The translations under genes were made by a program, and so were the position numbers. Shown piece after piece: positions 10,931 to 19,671 of a DNA stretch of 64,000 nt. Origin of the DNA: Arthrobacter sp. C2 (GTDB lineage: Bacteria > Actinomycetota > Actinomycetes > Actinomycetales > Micrococcaceae); assembly GCA_024207135.1 (NCBI GenBank), contig CP042428.1, forward strand, positions 3,348,001 to 3,412,000, read 5' to 3'. The notes under the pieces were generated by a model. It was not told the origin of the DNA. It saw only the letters and a program-made list of their open reading frames with translations, and searched no databases. Every line of letters starts with the position of its first letter. The first letter of the stretch is position 1.

Positions 10931-11440
10931 GAACCGATCCAACCATGTTCGGGGCGCACTGGCATACGTTGGGCCGCTGCTCGTAAGCGGTGGCCAAGCA
11001 TGGGACTTTACGATTACGGGGGGCCTAAGCGTAAAGTCCTGGGCAAACGCCGGAAAACCTTGCGATCAGGCGGGGTCGCCCATCTTGCGGCCTTGAGGTG
11101 CCAGAACGGATCCTTCGGTGTTCCCCGTGGCCGTGGACGCAAAGCCTGGGGACGCCGGGGACTGCCAGACTCGGCCGTTGTGCTCGGCAATGCGTCTTGC
11201 CGGACGCTGAAGTGCCGCCGAGTCCAGCGCGTCATTATCAATATGACGCGATGATGACGCAAGCAGCCGAAAATCGAAGCTTCACAATCGGTCTTGTGAC
11301 ACTGCGTGAAGCGATTCATCCTCAAACTCGACCCATTGCGTCGGTTTGTTTCACCGCGGGGTCCATCTCCTTGGTCATATCGAAGATCCTGCAACACACT
11401 TGAAGTGTTCGAAGCCGGCAACCAGCCGCTTGCGGGCACA
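10931..11440 (+). promoter_or_regulatory. upstream region of the ABC/monooxygenase operon with an operator-like dyad
   Basis: About 510 bases without a gene. The notable feature is an inverted repeat, GCGTCAT (11229-11235) and ATGACGC (11243-11249), followed by a further ATGACGC (11254-11260). It uses the same CGTCA/TGACG half-site seen in the divergent region at 6886-7236. A promoter for the S-box leader must lie between here and 11441. Confidence 0.4.
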
Positions 11441-11533
11441 CACCATCCAGAGCGACTGAGAGACCTGGCTCGTTGACGTCGCAGCAACCACTCCCGTCAC
11501 GGGGAGCCGGTGCTACCGCCAGGACCGATGGAG
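11441..11533 (+). promoter_or_regulatory. SAM-I (S-box) riboswitch ahead of the ABC transporter operon
   Basis: P1 is CCATC (11443-11447) with GATGG (11527-11531). The core has AGAGCGA, GAGAGACCTGGC, CGTTGA, GCAGCAACC and GGTGCTACCGCC. Unlike the other two copies, the next start codon is over 100 bases away. A long hairpin follows at 11551, so control here is probably by transcription termination. Confidence 0.88.
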
Positions 11534-11550
11534 ATAGCCAAACTCTGCGC

Positions 11551-11594
11551 GGTCCACCGAATACCGTCATGCCACACGCGGTATCCGATGGACC
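11551..11594 (+). terminator. riboswitch expression-platform hairpin (putative SAM-dependent terminator)
   Basis: A 16-base 5' arm (11551-11566) pairs with 11579-11594 with two mismatches around a 12-base loop. TCCACCG (11553-11559) in the 5' arm can alternatively pair with CGATGGA (11526-11532), the 3' strand of riboswitch P1. That gives a classic antiterminator/terminator choice. There is no U-run. Confidence 0.55.
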
Positions 11595-11639
11595 AGCCAT
11601 GTCGCGGCGTTCCTCGGGTGAACCGAGAGGGAAATACTC

Positions 11640-13298
11640 ATGGGCAACACCAACCCACCGGCCAAGCGACGTATTCGCGCCAGCCTCAGCGTCAAGATCC
11701 TTACGGTCCTTTCCGTCGCCACCCTTGCACTGAGCGCGTGCGGGGCCGGAGCCCCGACAACGGGCAACGCGGCCGGCCCGGTCAGCACCAAGCCGGTCCA
11801 GGGAGGAACCTTCGTCTATGCGGAGGTCACCCCGATCAACAACTGGCAGACCCAAGCCGCACGCTTCTACGAGAAGTCCAACGTCCTCAACAGCGTGCTG
11901 GACCGCCTGACCTATTTCGACACGGAATCGGGAAAGCTCGTGGGCTGGATCGCCTCCGACTTCGAGGCAAACAAGGACCAGACGGAAATCACCTTCACCA
12001 TCCGGGACGGCGTGACGTTCTCCGACGGAACTCCGCTCGATGCCAAGGCCGTGAAGGAAAACCTCGACGCGCTCGGGTTGGGAATCAAGGACGCGCAGGT
12101 CGCACCGAACGTCGACTTCTCCTCCTACAAGTCCTCCGAAGTGGTGGGCAAGAACCAGGTCAAGGTCACGCTCAAGGCAGCGGACGCCAACTTCCTGCGG
12201 GCCACTTCCTCGGTCACCGCGGGCCTGGTTTCCCCGGCAACGCTGAAGCTGGACAACGCCGGACAGTCGGCGATCGCCAAGATCGTCGGATCCGGCCCGT
12301 TCGTCTTTGAATCCGAGAAGACCGACGAGGAAGTCACCTTCGCCAAGCGCGCCGACTACAAGTGGGCGCCGGAAACGGCCCCCAACCAGGGCGCCGCATA
12401 CCTGGACAAGCTCGTGGTGAAGTACCTGCCCGAGGTCGCCCACCGGGCCGGCGCCGTGCAAACCGGCCAGGTCGACCTGGTGCGCGGACTCCAGCCCGTG
12501 GACGAGCAGGCGCTCAAGAGCAGCGGCGACCAGGTCCTTCCGGCCCAGGGCGTCGACCTGACAACCAACATGGCAGCGGTGCGCATCAGCAGCGGCAAGC
12601 TCGCCGATGCCAAGGTGCGCCAAGCGCTCCAGGTCGGAATCGACCGCCAGTCCATCAAGGACACCGTGCTTTCCGACAGCTACGTCATCGCCGACTCGGT
12701 CCTGAACCACGCGGCACCCGGATTCATCGACCTGTCCGCGGACCTGGCCTACAACCCGGAAAAGTCCGAGGCCCTGCTCGAGGAGGCAGGCTGGGTCGTG
12801 GGAGCCGACGGTTTCCGCGAGAAGGACGGCAAGAAGCTGGAACTCACCATCACCAGCTCGAACAACTCCGTCGTCATCAAGCCTGCCTTCGAATTGATCG
12901 AGCAGCAGTGGCGCGAAATCGGCGTCAAGCTCATCAACCGCGCCGCCGACAACACATTCTTGGCCACGGCCATGATCGATAAGAACATCGAGTTCTTCGG
13001 AACCCGCCAGTTTGCCTACGGCGGACTGGGCCCGGTCTTCGGGCCGGCCAACAACACCCAGACGCTGAACGCCGACACCGAGCTCAACGCACTCTTCGCC
13101 AAGGAACGTGCCGCCACCAGCGAATCGGAGCACAAGGAACTGGTCGCCGAGGAACAGCGCCAGCTGGTCACCGAAAAGGCCCTGTCCCTCGTCCTGTGGG
13201 ACGAAGTCCAGGTCTACGGCGGCAACTCCGACGCACACGTCGAATTCACCTCCGGCACCGCCCCGATCTTCCAGGGCGCCTGGAAGACCGGAAAGTAG
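11640..13298 (+). CDS. ABC transporter substrate-binding lipoprotein, family 5
   Basis: A 552-residue extracytoplasmic solute-binding protein of the dipeptide/nickel/opine class (SBP family 5). The N-terminus has a basic stretch, a hydrophobic core and the lipobox LSAC with Cys34 as the lipidated residue. DRLTYFDTESGKLVGWIASDFEANKDQTEITFTIRDGV and VRQALQVGIDRQSIKD are typical of the family (residue stretches read from the sequence). The start ATG 11640 follows GAGGGA. It is the first gene of a SAM-I-controlled operon that ends with two flavin monooxygenases, so the ligand is probably an organosulfur compound rather than ordinary peptides (inference). Confidence 0.88.
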   Translation: MGNTNPPAKRRIRASLSVKILTVLSVATLALSACGAGAPTTGNAAGPVSTKPVQGGTFVYAEVTPINNWQTQAARFYEKSNVLNSVLDRLTYFDTESGKLVGWIASDFEANKDQTEITFTIRDGVTFSDGTPLDAKAVKENLDALGLGIKDAQVAPNVDFSSYKSSEVVGKNQVKVTLKAADANFLRATSSVTAGLVSPATLKLDNAGQSAIAKIVGSGPFVFESEKTDEEVTFAKRADYKWAPETAPNQGAAYLDKLVVKYLPEVAHRAGAVQTGQVDLVRGLQPVDEQALKSSGDQVLPAQGVDLTTNMAAVRISSGKLADAKVRQALQVGIDRQSIKDTVLSDSYVIADSVLNHAAPGFIDLSADLAYNPEKSEALLEEAGWVVGADGFREKDGKKLELTITSSNNSVVIKPAFELIEQQWREIGVKLINRAADNTFLATAMIDKNIEFFGTRQFAYGGLGPVFGPANNTQTLNADTELNALFAKERAATSESEHKELVAEEQRQLVTEKALSLVLWDEVQVYGGNSDAHVEFTSGTAPIFQGAWKTGK

Positions 13299-13304
13299 CC
13301 AACC

Positions 13305-14264
13305 ATGGCCGCATACATCGCGCGACGCATCGGACAAGCCTTGCTCGTCATTTGGCTTGCCTACACCTTGGTCTTCCTGGCCGTGCAGCTGCTTCCCAAT
13401 GACCCGGTAACGATTTTCCTTTCAGCCGATGCTGCGGCCGACCCGGCAACCATTGCCGCCATGAAGGCGCAGTACGGCTACGACCAGCCGTTGATCGTGC
13501 AGTACTTCAACCAACTGGTCGGCCTCTTCACCGGGGACTTCGGATACTCGCTGGCCTCGGGCCAACCGGTCGGCGAACGCATCGGCGCCGTCGTCGGCTC
13601 GACGCTGGTGCTGGCCTCCAGCGCCTTCGTCACCGCGGTCATCTTCGCGGTGGCGCTGGTCGCGGCGGCCACATTGGCACGCAACACGTGGCTGAAGCGG
13701 GTGGTGCTCAACCTGCCGCCGCTCTTCGCCGCGGTCCCGGTGTTCTGGCTGGGCCTGGTGCTGTTGCAGGTGCTGTCCATCAAGTTGGGAATCATGTCGC
13801 TGTTCCCGGACGGGTCCTTCGCCTCGATCGCCGTTCCGGTGCTCGTGCTGGCCATCCACGTCTCCGCCCCGATCGCCCAGGTGCTGCTCAAGAGCGTGGA
13901 CAACGTGCACGCCCAGCCGTTCATCGACGTGCTGCGCGCCAAGGGTGCCTCGCCGTCGTGGATCTTCTTCCGCCACACCCTGAAGAACGCCGCGGCCCCG
14001 GCCATGACCATCAGCGGGATCACCGTGGGAACGCTGCTGGCCGGATCCGTCATCACCGAGACGGTGTTCGCCCGCTCGGGCCTGGGCCAGGTCGTGCTGC
14101 AGTCGGTCACGGCGCAGGACGTTGCCCTGGTCCAGGGACTCGTGCTGCTCACGGCCACGGCATTCGTCGTGGTGAACCTGGTGGTCGACCTGCTTTACCC
14201 GCTGCTGGATCCGCGGATCCTCAAGAGTGGAACGCACGGGGCACCGCGCGCACTTGTGGCCTAG
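13305..14264 (+). CDS. ABC transporter permease (DppB-like)
   Basis: A 319-residue inner-membrane permease of the binding-protein-dependent transport family, the first of a heteromeric pair. The DppB-type N-terminal helix, IARRIGQALLVIWLAYTLVF, is clear. The EAA loop that contacts the ATPase is visible in DVLRAKGASPSWIFFRHTL. It begins six bases after the binding-protein stop and is followed 18 bases later by the second permease, consistent with one operon. Confidence 0.9.
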   Translation: MAAYIARRIGQALLVIWLAYTLVFLAVQLLPNDPVTIFLSADAAADPATIAAMKAQYGYDQPLIVQYFNQLVGLFTGDFGYSLASGQPVGERIGAVVGSTLVLASSAFVTAVIFAVALVAAATLARNTWLKRVVLNLPPLFAAVPVFWLGLVLLQVLSIKLGIMSLFPDGSFASIAVPVLVLAIHVSAPIAQVLLKSVDNVHAQPFIDVLRAKGASPSWIFFRHTLKNAAAPAMTISGITVGTLLAGSVITETVFARSGLGQVVLQSVTAQDVALVQGLVLLTATAFVVVNLVVDLLYPLLDPRILKSGTHGAPRALVA

Positions 14265-14282
14265 GAACGAACGGAGAACACC

Positions 14283-15191
14283 ATGAGCATCAAACTAGAC
14301 GAACCGTTGACCCGGGCCGAGGTCCAGGACAACGTCCCGGCCGTTGCACCCCTCAAGGTGGACGCGGCTGCCGCGCCGAAGAAGAAGGCCGGCGCCCTTC
14401 TTTCCCCCGCCTTCTGGCTCACCTGCGCACCGCTGGCCATGGTCCTGGGCTGGGCGCTGTTTCCGGCGCTGTTCAGCGGATTCGACCCCATCAGCGGAGT
14501 GCCCGCACAGAAGTTCCAGGCACCCGGTGCCGAACACTGGTTCGGCACCGACCACCTGGGCCGGGACGTGTTTGCCCGGGTGGTCCATGGAACCAGCCAG
14601 ACCCTGCTGACCGCGGGACTGGCCGTGTCCATCGGGCTCGTGGTGGGAACCGGCCTGGGCCTGTTGGCCGCCACCGCGGGACGTGCCGCCGACGCCGTGA
14701 CCATGCGCCTGATCGACGTGCTGCTGGCCGTTCCGGGCTTCCTGGTTTCGCTGATCATCGTCACGGCCTTCGCGCCGGGCCCGATCTCCCTGGGCATCGG
14801 CGTGGGCATCGCCTCCATCGCGTCCTTCGCCCGCGTCGTCCGCTCGGAGGTGCTGCGCGTGCGCAGCCTCGACTACGTGGAGGCCGCGTTCATGAACGGC
14901 GGGACCTACTGGTCGGTGGTCTTCAAGCACATCCTGCCCAATTCCTGCGGCCCGGTCCTGGCCCTGCTGGCCGTGGACCTCGGGGTGGCCATCCTGGCAA
15001 TCTCCGGGCTCGGCTTCCTGGGGTTCGGGTCCCCGCCACCGACCCCCGAATGGGGCCTGCTCATCGCCGAGGGACGCCAATACCTTGCCTCGGCCTGGTG
15101 GCTCACGACCCTTCCGGGCGTGGTCATCGTCGCGGTGGTCATCCTGCTTGCGGGAATCGGCCGCCAGCTCCACAAGATCTTCCGTTTCTAG
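14283..15191 (+). CDS. ABC transporter permease (DppC-like)
   Basis: A 302-residue permease and partner of the upstream DppB-like protein. It has a cytosolic N-terminal extension, then the DppC hallmark WFGTDHLGRDVFARVVHGTS, and the EAA-type loop EAAFMNGGTYWSVVFKHILP. The family ending GFGSPPPTPEWGLLIAEGR is present. The start ATG 14283 is preceded by GGAG. It sits in the S-box operon between the first permease and the fused ATPase. Confidence 0.9.
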   Translation: MSIKLDEPLTRAEVQDNVPAVAPLKVDAAAAPKKKAGALLSPAFWLTCAPLAMVLGWALFPALFSGFDPISGVPAQKFQAPGAEHWFGTDHLGRDVFARVVHGTSQTLLTAGLAVSIGLVVGTGLGLLAATAGRAADAVTMRLIDVLLAVPGFLVSLIIVTAFAPGPISLGIGVGIASIASFARVVRSEVLRVRSLDYVEAAFMNGGTYWSVVFKHILPNSCGPVLALLAVDLGVAILAISGLGFLGFGSPPPTPEWGLLIAEGRQYLASAWWLTTLPGVVIVAVVILLAGIGRQLHKIFRF

Positions 15192-15204
15192 CCAGGAGAA
15201 CAGC

Positions 15205-16842
15205 ATGAGCACCATCGACTCGGCACCCGCATTGCTGGATATCCGTGGGCTAAGCATCACCTACGGCCACGGCGACGAAGCAGTCATCGCCGCGGAGAAC
15301 ATCGACCTCGCACTCCAGCCCGGGGAAATCGTTGCCCTGGTCGGCGAATCCGGTTCGGGCAAGTCCACCCTGTCCAAGGCCATCATCGGCTTGCTTCCCG
15401 AATCCGCAAGGATCCTGGACGGCAACATCGACCTGGCCGGCGCAAACCTCCTCGACATGGCGGCCAAGGAGCTGGAATCGATCCGCGGCCGGCGCATCGG
15501 CATGGTCCCGCAGGATCCCGGCGCTTCCCTGGACCCGGTGAAGACCGTGGGATCCCAGATCTCCGAGGTCTTCCGCCTGCACCCGCAGGGCCCCAAGCGC
15601 TCCAAGGCGCAGCTGCGCGCCGAAGTCATCCGGCTGCTGGAGCTGGTTGGGATCGACACCCCGGAACAGCGCATCGGCCAGTACCCGCACGAGCTTTCGG
15701 GCGGGCTGAAGCAGCGGGTGCTCATTGCCATCGCCTTCGCGCTGGAGCCCGAACTGCTGATTGCCGACGAGCCCACCTCCGCACTGGACGTCACGGTCCA
15801 GCAGACGATCCTTGAGGTCTTCACCAAGCTGGCGCGCGAGCTCGGGACCGCTGTCATCTTCGTGACCCACGACCTCGCCGTGGCCACGGACATCGCCGAC
15901 CGCATCGTGGTCATGCAGCACGGCCGGATCCGCGAGGACCGCCCGGTGCGTGAGATCCTGCGGGCGCCCGAAGACCCGTACACCCGGATGCTGCTCACCG
16001 AGGCCACCGCCTCGGGCGACGATTCACGAACCACCGCCGATGCCCGCGGCATCGAGGTCCCGGCCATCGAGGTGGCGGGCCTGGGCAAGATCTTTGGCAG
16101 CGGGAAAACCGAACGCGCGGCCGTGGACGAGGTCTCGTTCGTGGTGCGCCCCGGCACGACCTTCTCCCTGGTGGGCGAGTCCGGGTCCGGAAAGTCCACG
16201 ACCGCGCGGATGATCATGAGGCTGTTGGAACCCAGTGCAGGCACCGTGAAGATCCACGGGCAGGACGTCACCCACGTGCGCGGGGCCGCCAAGCGCGAAC
16301 TCTGGCGCAGCCTGCAGCTGGTGTACCAAAACCCGGATTCGGCCCTGGACCCGCGCTACTCGGTGTCCCGGATCATCAGCGAGCCGCTTGAGAACTACAA
16401 GGTCGGCAGCAAGGCCGAACGCAAGATCCGGGTGGCCGAGCTGCTGGACGCGGTCAACCTGCCCGGCCGCATGGCCGCATTGGGTGCCAAGGAGCTCTCC
16501 GGCGGGCAGCGCCAACGCGTGGCCATTGCCCGGGCGCTGGCCCTGGGGGCCAAGACGCTGGTGCTGGACGAGGCCCTTTCCGCGCTCGACGTCCTGACCC
16601 AGGCGCAGATCCTGGCGCTCCTGGAGGACCTCCAGGTCAACCAAGGCCTGTCCTACCTCTTTATTTCCCACGACCTGCACGTGGTCGAACGCATTTCCCA
16701 CGATGTGGGAGTCATGCGCCAAGGCCGGCTGGTCGAGGTCGGGGCGGCAGCACAGGTCCTGAACAATCCCGCCAGTGAATACACCAGGCTCCTGCTTGAT
16801 TCGAACCCCGGGGCGCTGCTGCGCGAGATGGCAACGAATTAG
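15205..16842 (+). CDS. fused double ABC ATPase (DppD-DppF-like)
   Basis: A 545-residue protein with two complete ATP-binding domains that energises the upstream permeases. Each half has a Walker A, GESGSGKST (near residues 46 and 324), and a signature motif (LSGGLKQRV and LSGGQRQRV). Walker B is LLIADEPTSALD in the first half and LVLDEALSALD in the second. The second deviates from the usual DEPTSALD but keeps the catalytic glutamate. The ATG at 15205 has a good AGGAG site. In many bacteria the two halves are separate genes. Fused versions are also common. Confidence 0.92.
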   Translation: MSTIDSAPALLDIRGLSITYGHGDEAVIAAENIDLALQPGEIVALVGESGSGKSTLSKAIIGLLPESARILDGNIDLAGANLLDMAAKELESIRGRRIGMVPQDPGASLDPVKTVGSQISEVFRLHPQGPKRSKAQLRAEVIRLLELVGIDTPEQRIGQYPHELSGGLKQRVLIAIAFALEPELLIADEPTSALDVTVQQTILEVFTKLARELGTAVIFVTHDLAVATDIADRIVVMQHGRIREDRPVREILRAPEDPYTRMLLTEATASGDDSRTTADARGIEVPAIEVAGLGKIFGSGKTERAAVDEVSFVVRPGTTFSLVGESGSGKSTTARMIMRLLEPSAGTVKIHGQDVTHVRGAAKRELWRSLQLVYQNPDSALDPRYSVSRIISEPLENYKVGSKAERKIRVAELLDAVNLPGRMAALGAKELSGGQRQRVAIARALALGAKTLVLDEALSALDVLTQAQILALLEDLQVNQGLSYLFISHDLHVVERISHDVGVMRQGRLVEVGAAAQVLNNPASEYTRLLLDSNPGALLREMATN

Positions 16843-16889
16843 TCCTTGGACAACATTTTCTTGAAACTCATGGATGCAAAGGAAGACAA

Positions 16890-18125
16890 ATGAGTGCAAC
16901 GTACGTGAAGGAACGAACAGAAGAAGCCCGCTACGCGGAGCTGAGCGCGCGCTTTGCCCCGGTGTTTGAGCGCATCGCCGAAGGCGCCGTGGAGCGCGAA
17001 AACAACCACGTGTTGCCCTTTGAGCCCGTGAAATGGCTCAAGGAAGCGGGCTTCACCACGCTTCGGGTCCCGGCCGCGTACGGCGGGGAACCCGTCAGCC
17101 ACGAGCACCTCTTCCGGCTGATCGTGGAACTTTCCGCGGCCGACTCCAACGTCGGGCATCTGTTGCGCTCGCACTTCTCCTTCGTTGAAACCATTGCCCT
17201 GCAGCCCGAGGAATTCCGGCTCCGTTGGTTCCCGCGGGTGCTTGCCGGCGAGATCTTCGGCAATGCGGCCACCGAAAAGGGCGGCAACGCCCTGGGTACG
17301 ACCAACACCAAGCTCCGCGAGGAAAACGGCCAGTGGCTGCTCAACGGGGAAAAGTACTACACGACCGGGTCGATCTTCGCCGACTGGGTCGTGGTCATGG
17401 CCAGCACCGAAGGCGTCGAGGGCCGCCAATACGCCATCGTGCGCGCCGACGACGCCAAGGTCAGGATAATTGACGACTGGGATGGCTTCGGCCAGCCCCT
17501 GACGGGAACCGGCACCGCGATCTTTGACGACGTCGTGGTCGAATTCGACGACATCATCGCGCGCAAGGTTTCCTCCACGCTCGAGCCCGCGTTCTTCCAG
17601 CTCGCACTGCTCAGCGTGCTGGCAGGCATCGGCCGCGCCGCGCTCACCGACGCTGCCGACCTGGTGCGCAACCGCACCCGAACCTTCAACACCGGTTCCG
17701 GGGACCTGTTCCGCAACGACCCGCTGATCCAGGAAAAGGTCGGCCGCATCGCCGCGACCGTCTACGCGGCCGACGCGATCGTCTTCGCCGCGGCCCGCGA
17801 CCTTGACGCCGCGGTCGACACCTCGCTGGGCCTGGACCCGACCGCAGCCTTCATCCGCGCGGAGCTCGCCGTGCAGCAGGCGCACGTGAGCGTCCCGAAA
17901 CTGGTGCTGGATGCAACCAGCGAACTGTTCGACGTCACCGGTGCTTCCTCGGTGTCGCGCGGCAAGTCCCTGGACCGGCACTGGCGCAACGCCCGCACCG
18001 TCGCGACCCACAACCCGGTCGCCTTCAAGGCGCGCTCGGTGGGCGACTACTACATCAACGGCACCATTCCCACCGGGCTGCACTCCATCGGGGACGCCAA
18101 GGATTCGAAATCGGAGAACAAGTAA
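16890..18125 (+). CDS. second DszC/SfnB-like FMNH2-dependent monooxygenase
   Basis: A 411-residue acyl-CoA-dehydrogenase-fold monooxygenase, paralogous to the gene at 7386. Shared landmarks are LPFEPVKWL, the EKGGNALGTTNT and NGEKYYTTGS segments, DDWDGFGQPLTGTG, and the C-terminal LDRHWRNARTVATHNP. It lacks the roughly 35-residue N-terminal extension of its paralogue. It lies 47 bases behind the ATPase gene, and its TAA abuts the ATG of the next gene. Probable role: first oxidation (to sulfoxide or sulfone) of the sulfur compound imported by the adjacent ABC system (inference). Confidence 0.86.
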   Translation: MSATYVKERTEEARYAELSARFAPVFERIAEGAVERENNHVLPFEPVKWLKEAGFTTLRVPAAYGGEPVSHEHLFRLIVELSAADSNVGHLLRSHFSFVETIALQPEEFRLRWFPRVLAGEIFGNAATEKGGNALGTTNTKLREENGQWLLNGEKYYTTGSIFADWVVVMASTEGVEGRQYAIVRADDAKVRIIDDWDGFGQPLTGTGTAIFDDVVVEFDDIIARKVSSTLEPAFFQLALLSVLAGIGRAALTDAADLVRNRTRTFNTGSGDLFRNDPLIQEKVGRIAATVYAADAIVFAAARDLDAAVDTSLGLDPTAAFIRAELAVQQAHVSVPKLVLDATSELFDVTGASSVSRGKSLDRHWRNARTVATHNPVAFKARSVGDYYINGTIPTGLHSIGDAKDSKSENK

Positions 18126-19544
18126 ATGGGTACCTTTGACGCGCGTCCACGGCTGCTGCTGAGCGCCTTCCTGATGAACACCCCGAGCCACATCCTCGGG
18201 GGCCAATGGCGCCACCCGGCGGCCCAGCAGCACCGCTTCAACGAGCTGAAGCTGTGGGCCGACCTGGCCAAGCAGCTCGAGGACGCGAAGTTCGACAACA
18301 TGTTCTTCGCCGACGTCGTGGGGCTGTACGGCAACCACGAGGGCGGGTGGGCCTCGATGGTCCGCAAGGGCATGCAGGTTCCCGCGCACGACCCGCTGGT
18401 GCTGCTCTCGGCGCTCGCCGCGACCACCAGCGAGATCGGCCTGGCGATGACCAGCTCGGTGGTGCAGGCCTCGCCGTTCCAGTTCGCACGCCAGCTCTCC
18501 ACCCTCGACCACATCTCCAACGGACGCGTCGCGTGGAACATCGTGACCAGCGTGCTGGAGAACTCGCACCGCAACTTCGGCGCCGCGGGCCTGGCCGCCC
18601 ACGACGACCGGTACGACTGGGCCGACGAATACGTCGAGGCCACCTACAAATTGTGGGAGGGCTCTTGGGAAGACGACGCGCTTCTTGCCGACAAGGAATC
18701 GGGACTCTTTGCCGACCCGGCCAAGGTCAACAAGATCCACCACCAGGGCAAGCGCTACTCCATCGAGGGCCCGCACACGGCCCTGCCAAGCCCGCAGCGC
18801 ACCCCGTTCCTGTTCCAGGCGGGTTCCTCCGCGCGCGGCAAGCAGTTCGCCGCCCAGCACGCTGAAGCGACCTTCCTCTTTGCCCCGCACCCGGAGTACG
18901 TGGCCAAGCAGGTGGGCGAGATCCGCGAGCTCGAGGCCGCTGCCGGCCGAGCCAAGGGAGACGTGAAGGTCTTTGCGGGACTGTCCTTCGTGGTCGGCAG
19001 CACCGAGGAGGAAGCCAAGCGCAAGGAAGCCGAGTACGACGAGTACCTGGACCTCGATGCCATCGTTGCCCACATCGGCGGCGGCATCGGGATCGACCTG
19101 GGCGGCCTGGACCTGGACACCCCGTTGGGCGATGTCCAGACCGAGGGGGCCCGCGGCGTCCTGGAGGCGGCCATCGCCTCGGTGCCCGGAGGCAAGCCCA
19201 CCATCGGCGACCTGGCGCGCTACCGTGCCAAGGCCCAGCAGATCTCCGGCACCCCGGAACAGATCGTGGACGAGATCGAACGCTGGCAAGACGCCGGCAT
19301 GGACGGGCTCAACATCATGAACCAGATCCTGCCCGGCTCCTACACCGACTTCATCGACGGCATCCTGCCCGAGCTGCACAAGCGTGGCCTGGCCCAGACC
19401 GAGTACGCCCCGGGAACCCTGCGCGAGAAGGTCTTCGGGCGCGGTGCCCGCCTCGAGGATTCCCACCCGGCGGCGAAATTCCGCGGCGCCTTCACGGAGC
19501 ACTCGGCAGCGAACACCGAGCAGGCACTGGAGCGCTCGCTCTAG
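18126..19544 (+). CDS. second luciferase-like FMN-dependent monooxygenase (NtaA/DszA family)
   Basis: A 472-residue TIM-barrel flavin monooxygenase, related to the protein at 8804 but with a distinct N-terminus. Motifs include AKFDNMFFADVVGLYGNHEGG, TLDHISNGRVAWNIVTSV and SPQRTPFLFQAGSSARGKQFAA. The start codon directly follows the upstream TAA, and its ribosome site (GGAG) lies inside the preceding gene, so the two should be translated in tandem. It is the last gene of the S-box operon. A hairpin follows at 19571. It needs FMNH2 from a reductase that is not encoded nearby. Confidence 0.87.
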   Translation: MGTFDARPRLLLSAFLMNTPSHILGGQWRHPAAQQHRFNELKLWADLAKQLEDAKFDNMFFADVVGLYGNHEGGWASMVRKGMQVPAHDPLVLLSALAATTSEIGLAMTSSVVQASPFQFARQLSTLDHISNGRVAWNIVTSVLENSHRNFGAAGLAAHDDRYDWADEYVEATYKLWEGSWEDDALLADKESGLFADPAKVNKIHHQGKRYSIEGPHTALPSPQRTPFLFQAGSSARGKQFAAQHAEATFLFAPHPEYVAKQVGEIRELEAAAGRAKGDVKVFAGLSFVVGSTEEEAKRKEAEYDEYLDLDAIVAHIGGGIGIDLGGLDLDTPLGDVQTEGARGVLEAAIASVPGGKPTIGDLARYRAKAQQISGTPEQIVDEIERWQDAGMDGLNIMNQILPGSYTDFIDGILPELHKRGLAQTEYAPGTLREKVFGRGARLEDSHPAAKFRGAFTEHSAANTEQALERSL

Positions 19545-19570
19545 ACCGCATCGGGCGGTCCCAGGGATGC

Positions 19571-19606
19571 GGGGAGCCGGAAGGGCACTTGCCCTTTTGG
19601 TTCCCC
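19571..19606 (+). terminator. putative terminator of the ABC/monooxygenase operon
   Basis: GGGGA (19571-19575) pairs with TCCCC (19602-19606), and AAGGGC (19581-19586) pairs with GCCCTT (19591-19596). Together they give an interrupted long hairpin 27 bases past the last gene. The T-run lies inside the 3' arm. Confidence 0.55.
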
Positions 19607-19671
19607 TGTGGCGCCTTGGCGACGCATCGGCTTTGGGCCAAGACCCAGAATGTGGCGGTAACGTTGGGGCT

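Noticed and set aside
6773-11533. SAM-IV instead of SAM-I for the three riboswitches
   Set aside because: SAM-IV is the common actinobacterial class, but the P2 kink-turn-like GATGA, GCAGCAACC spacing and P1 layout fit SAM-I better.
11551-11594. Hairpin as an ordinary terminator of an upstream gene
   Set aside because: The nearest upstream gene on the same strand ends at 10207, and its arm complements the riboswitch P1, so a regulatory role fits better.
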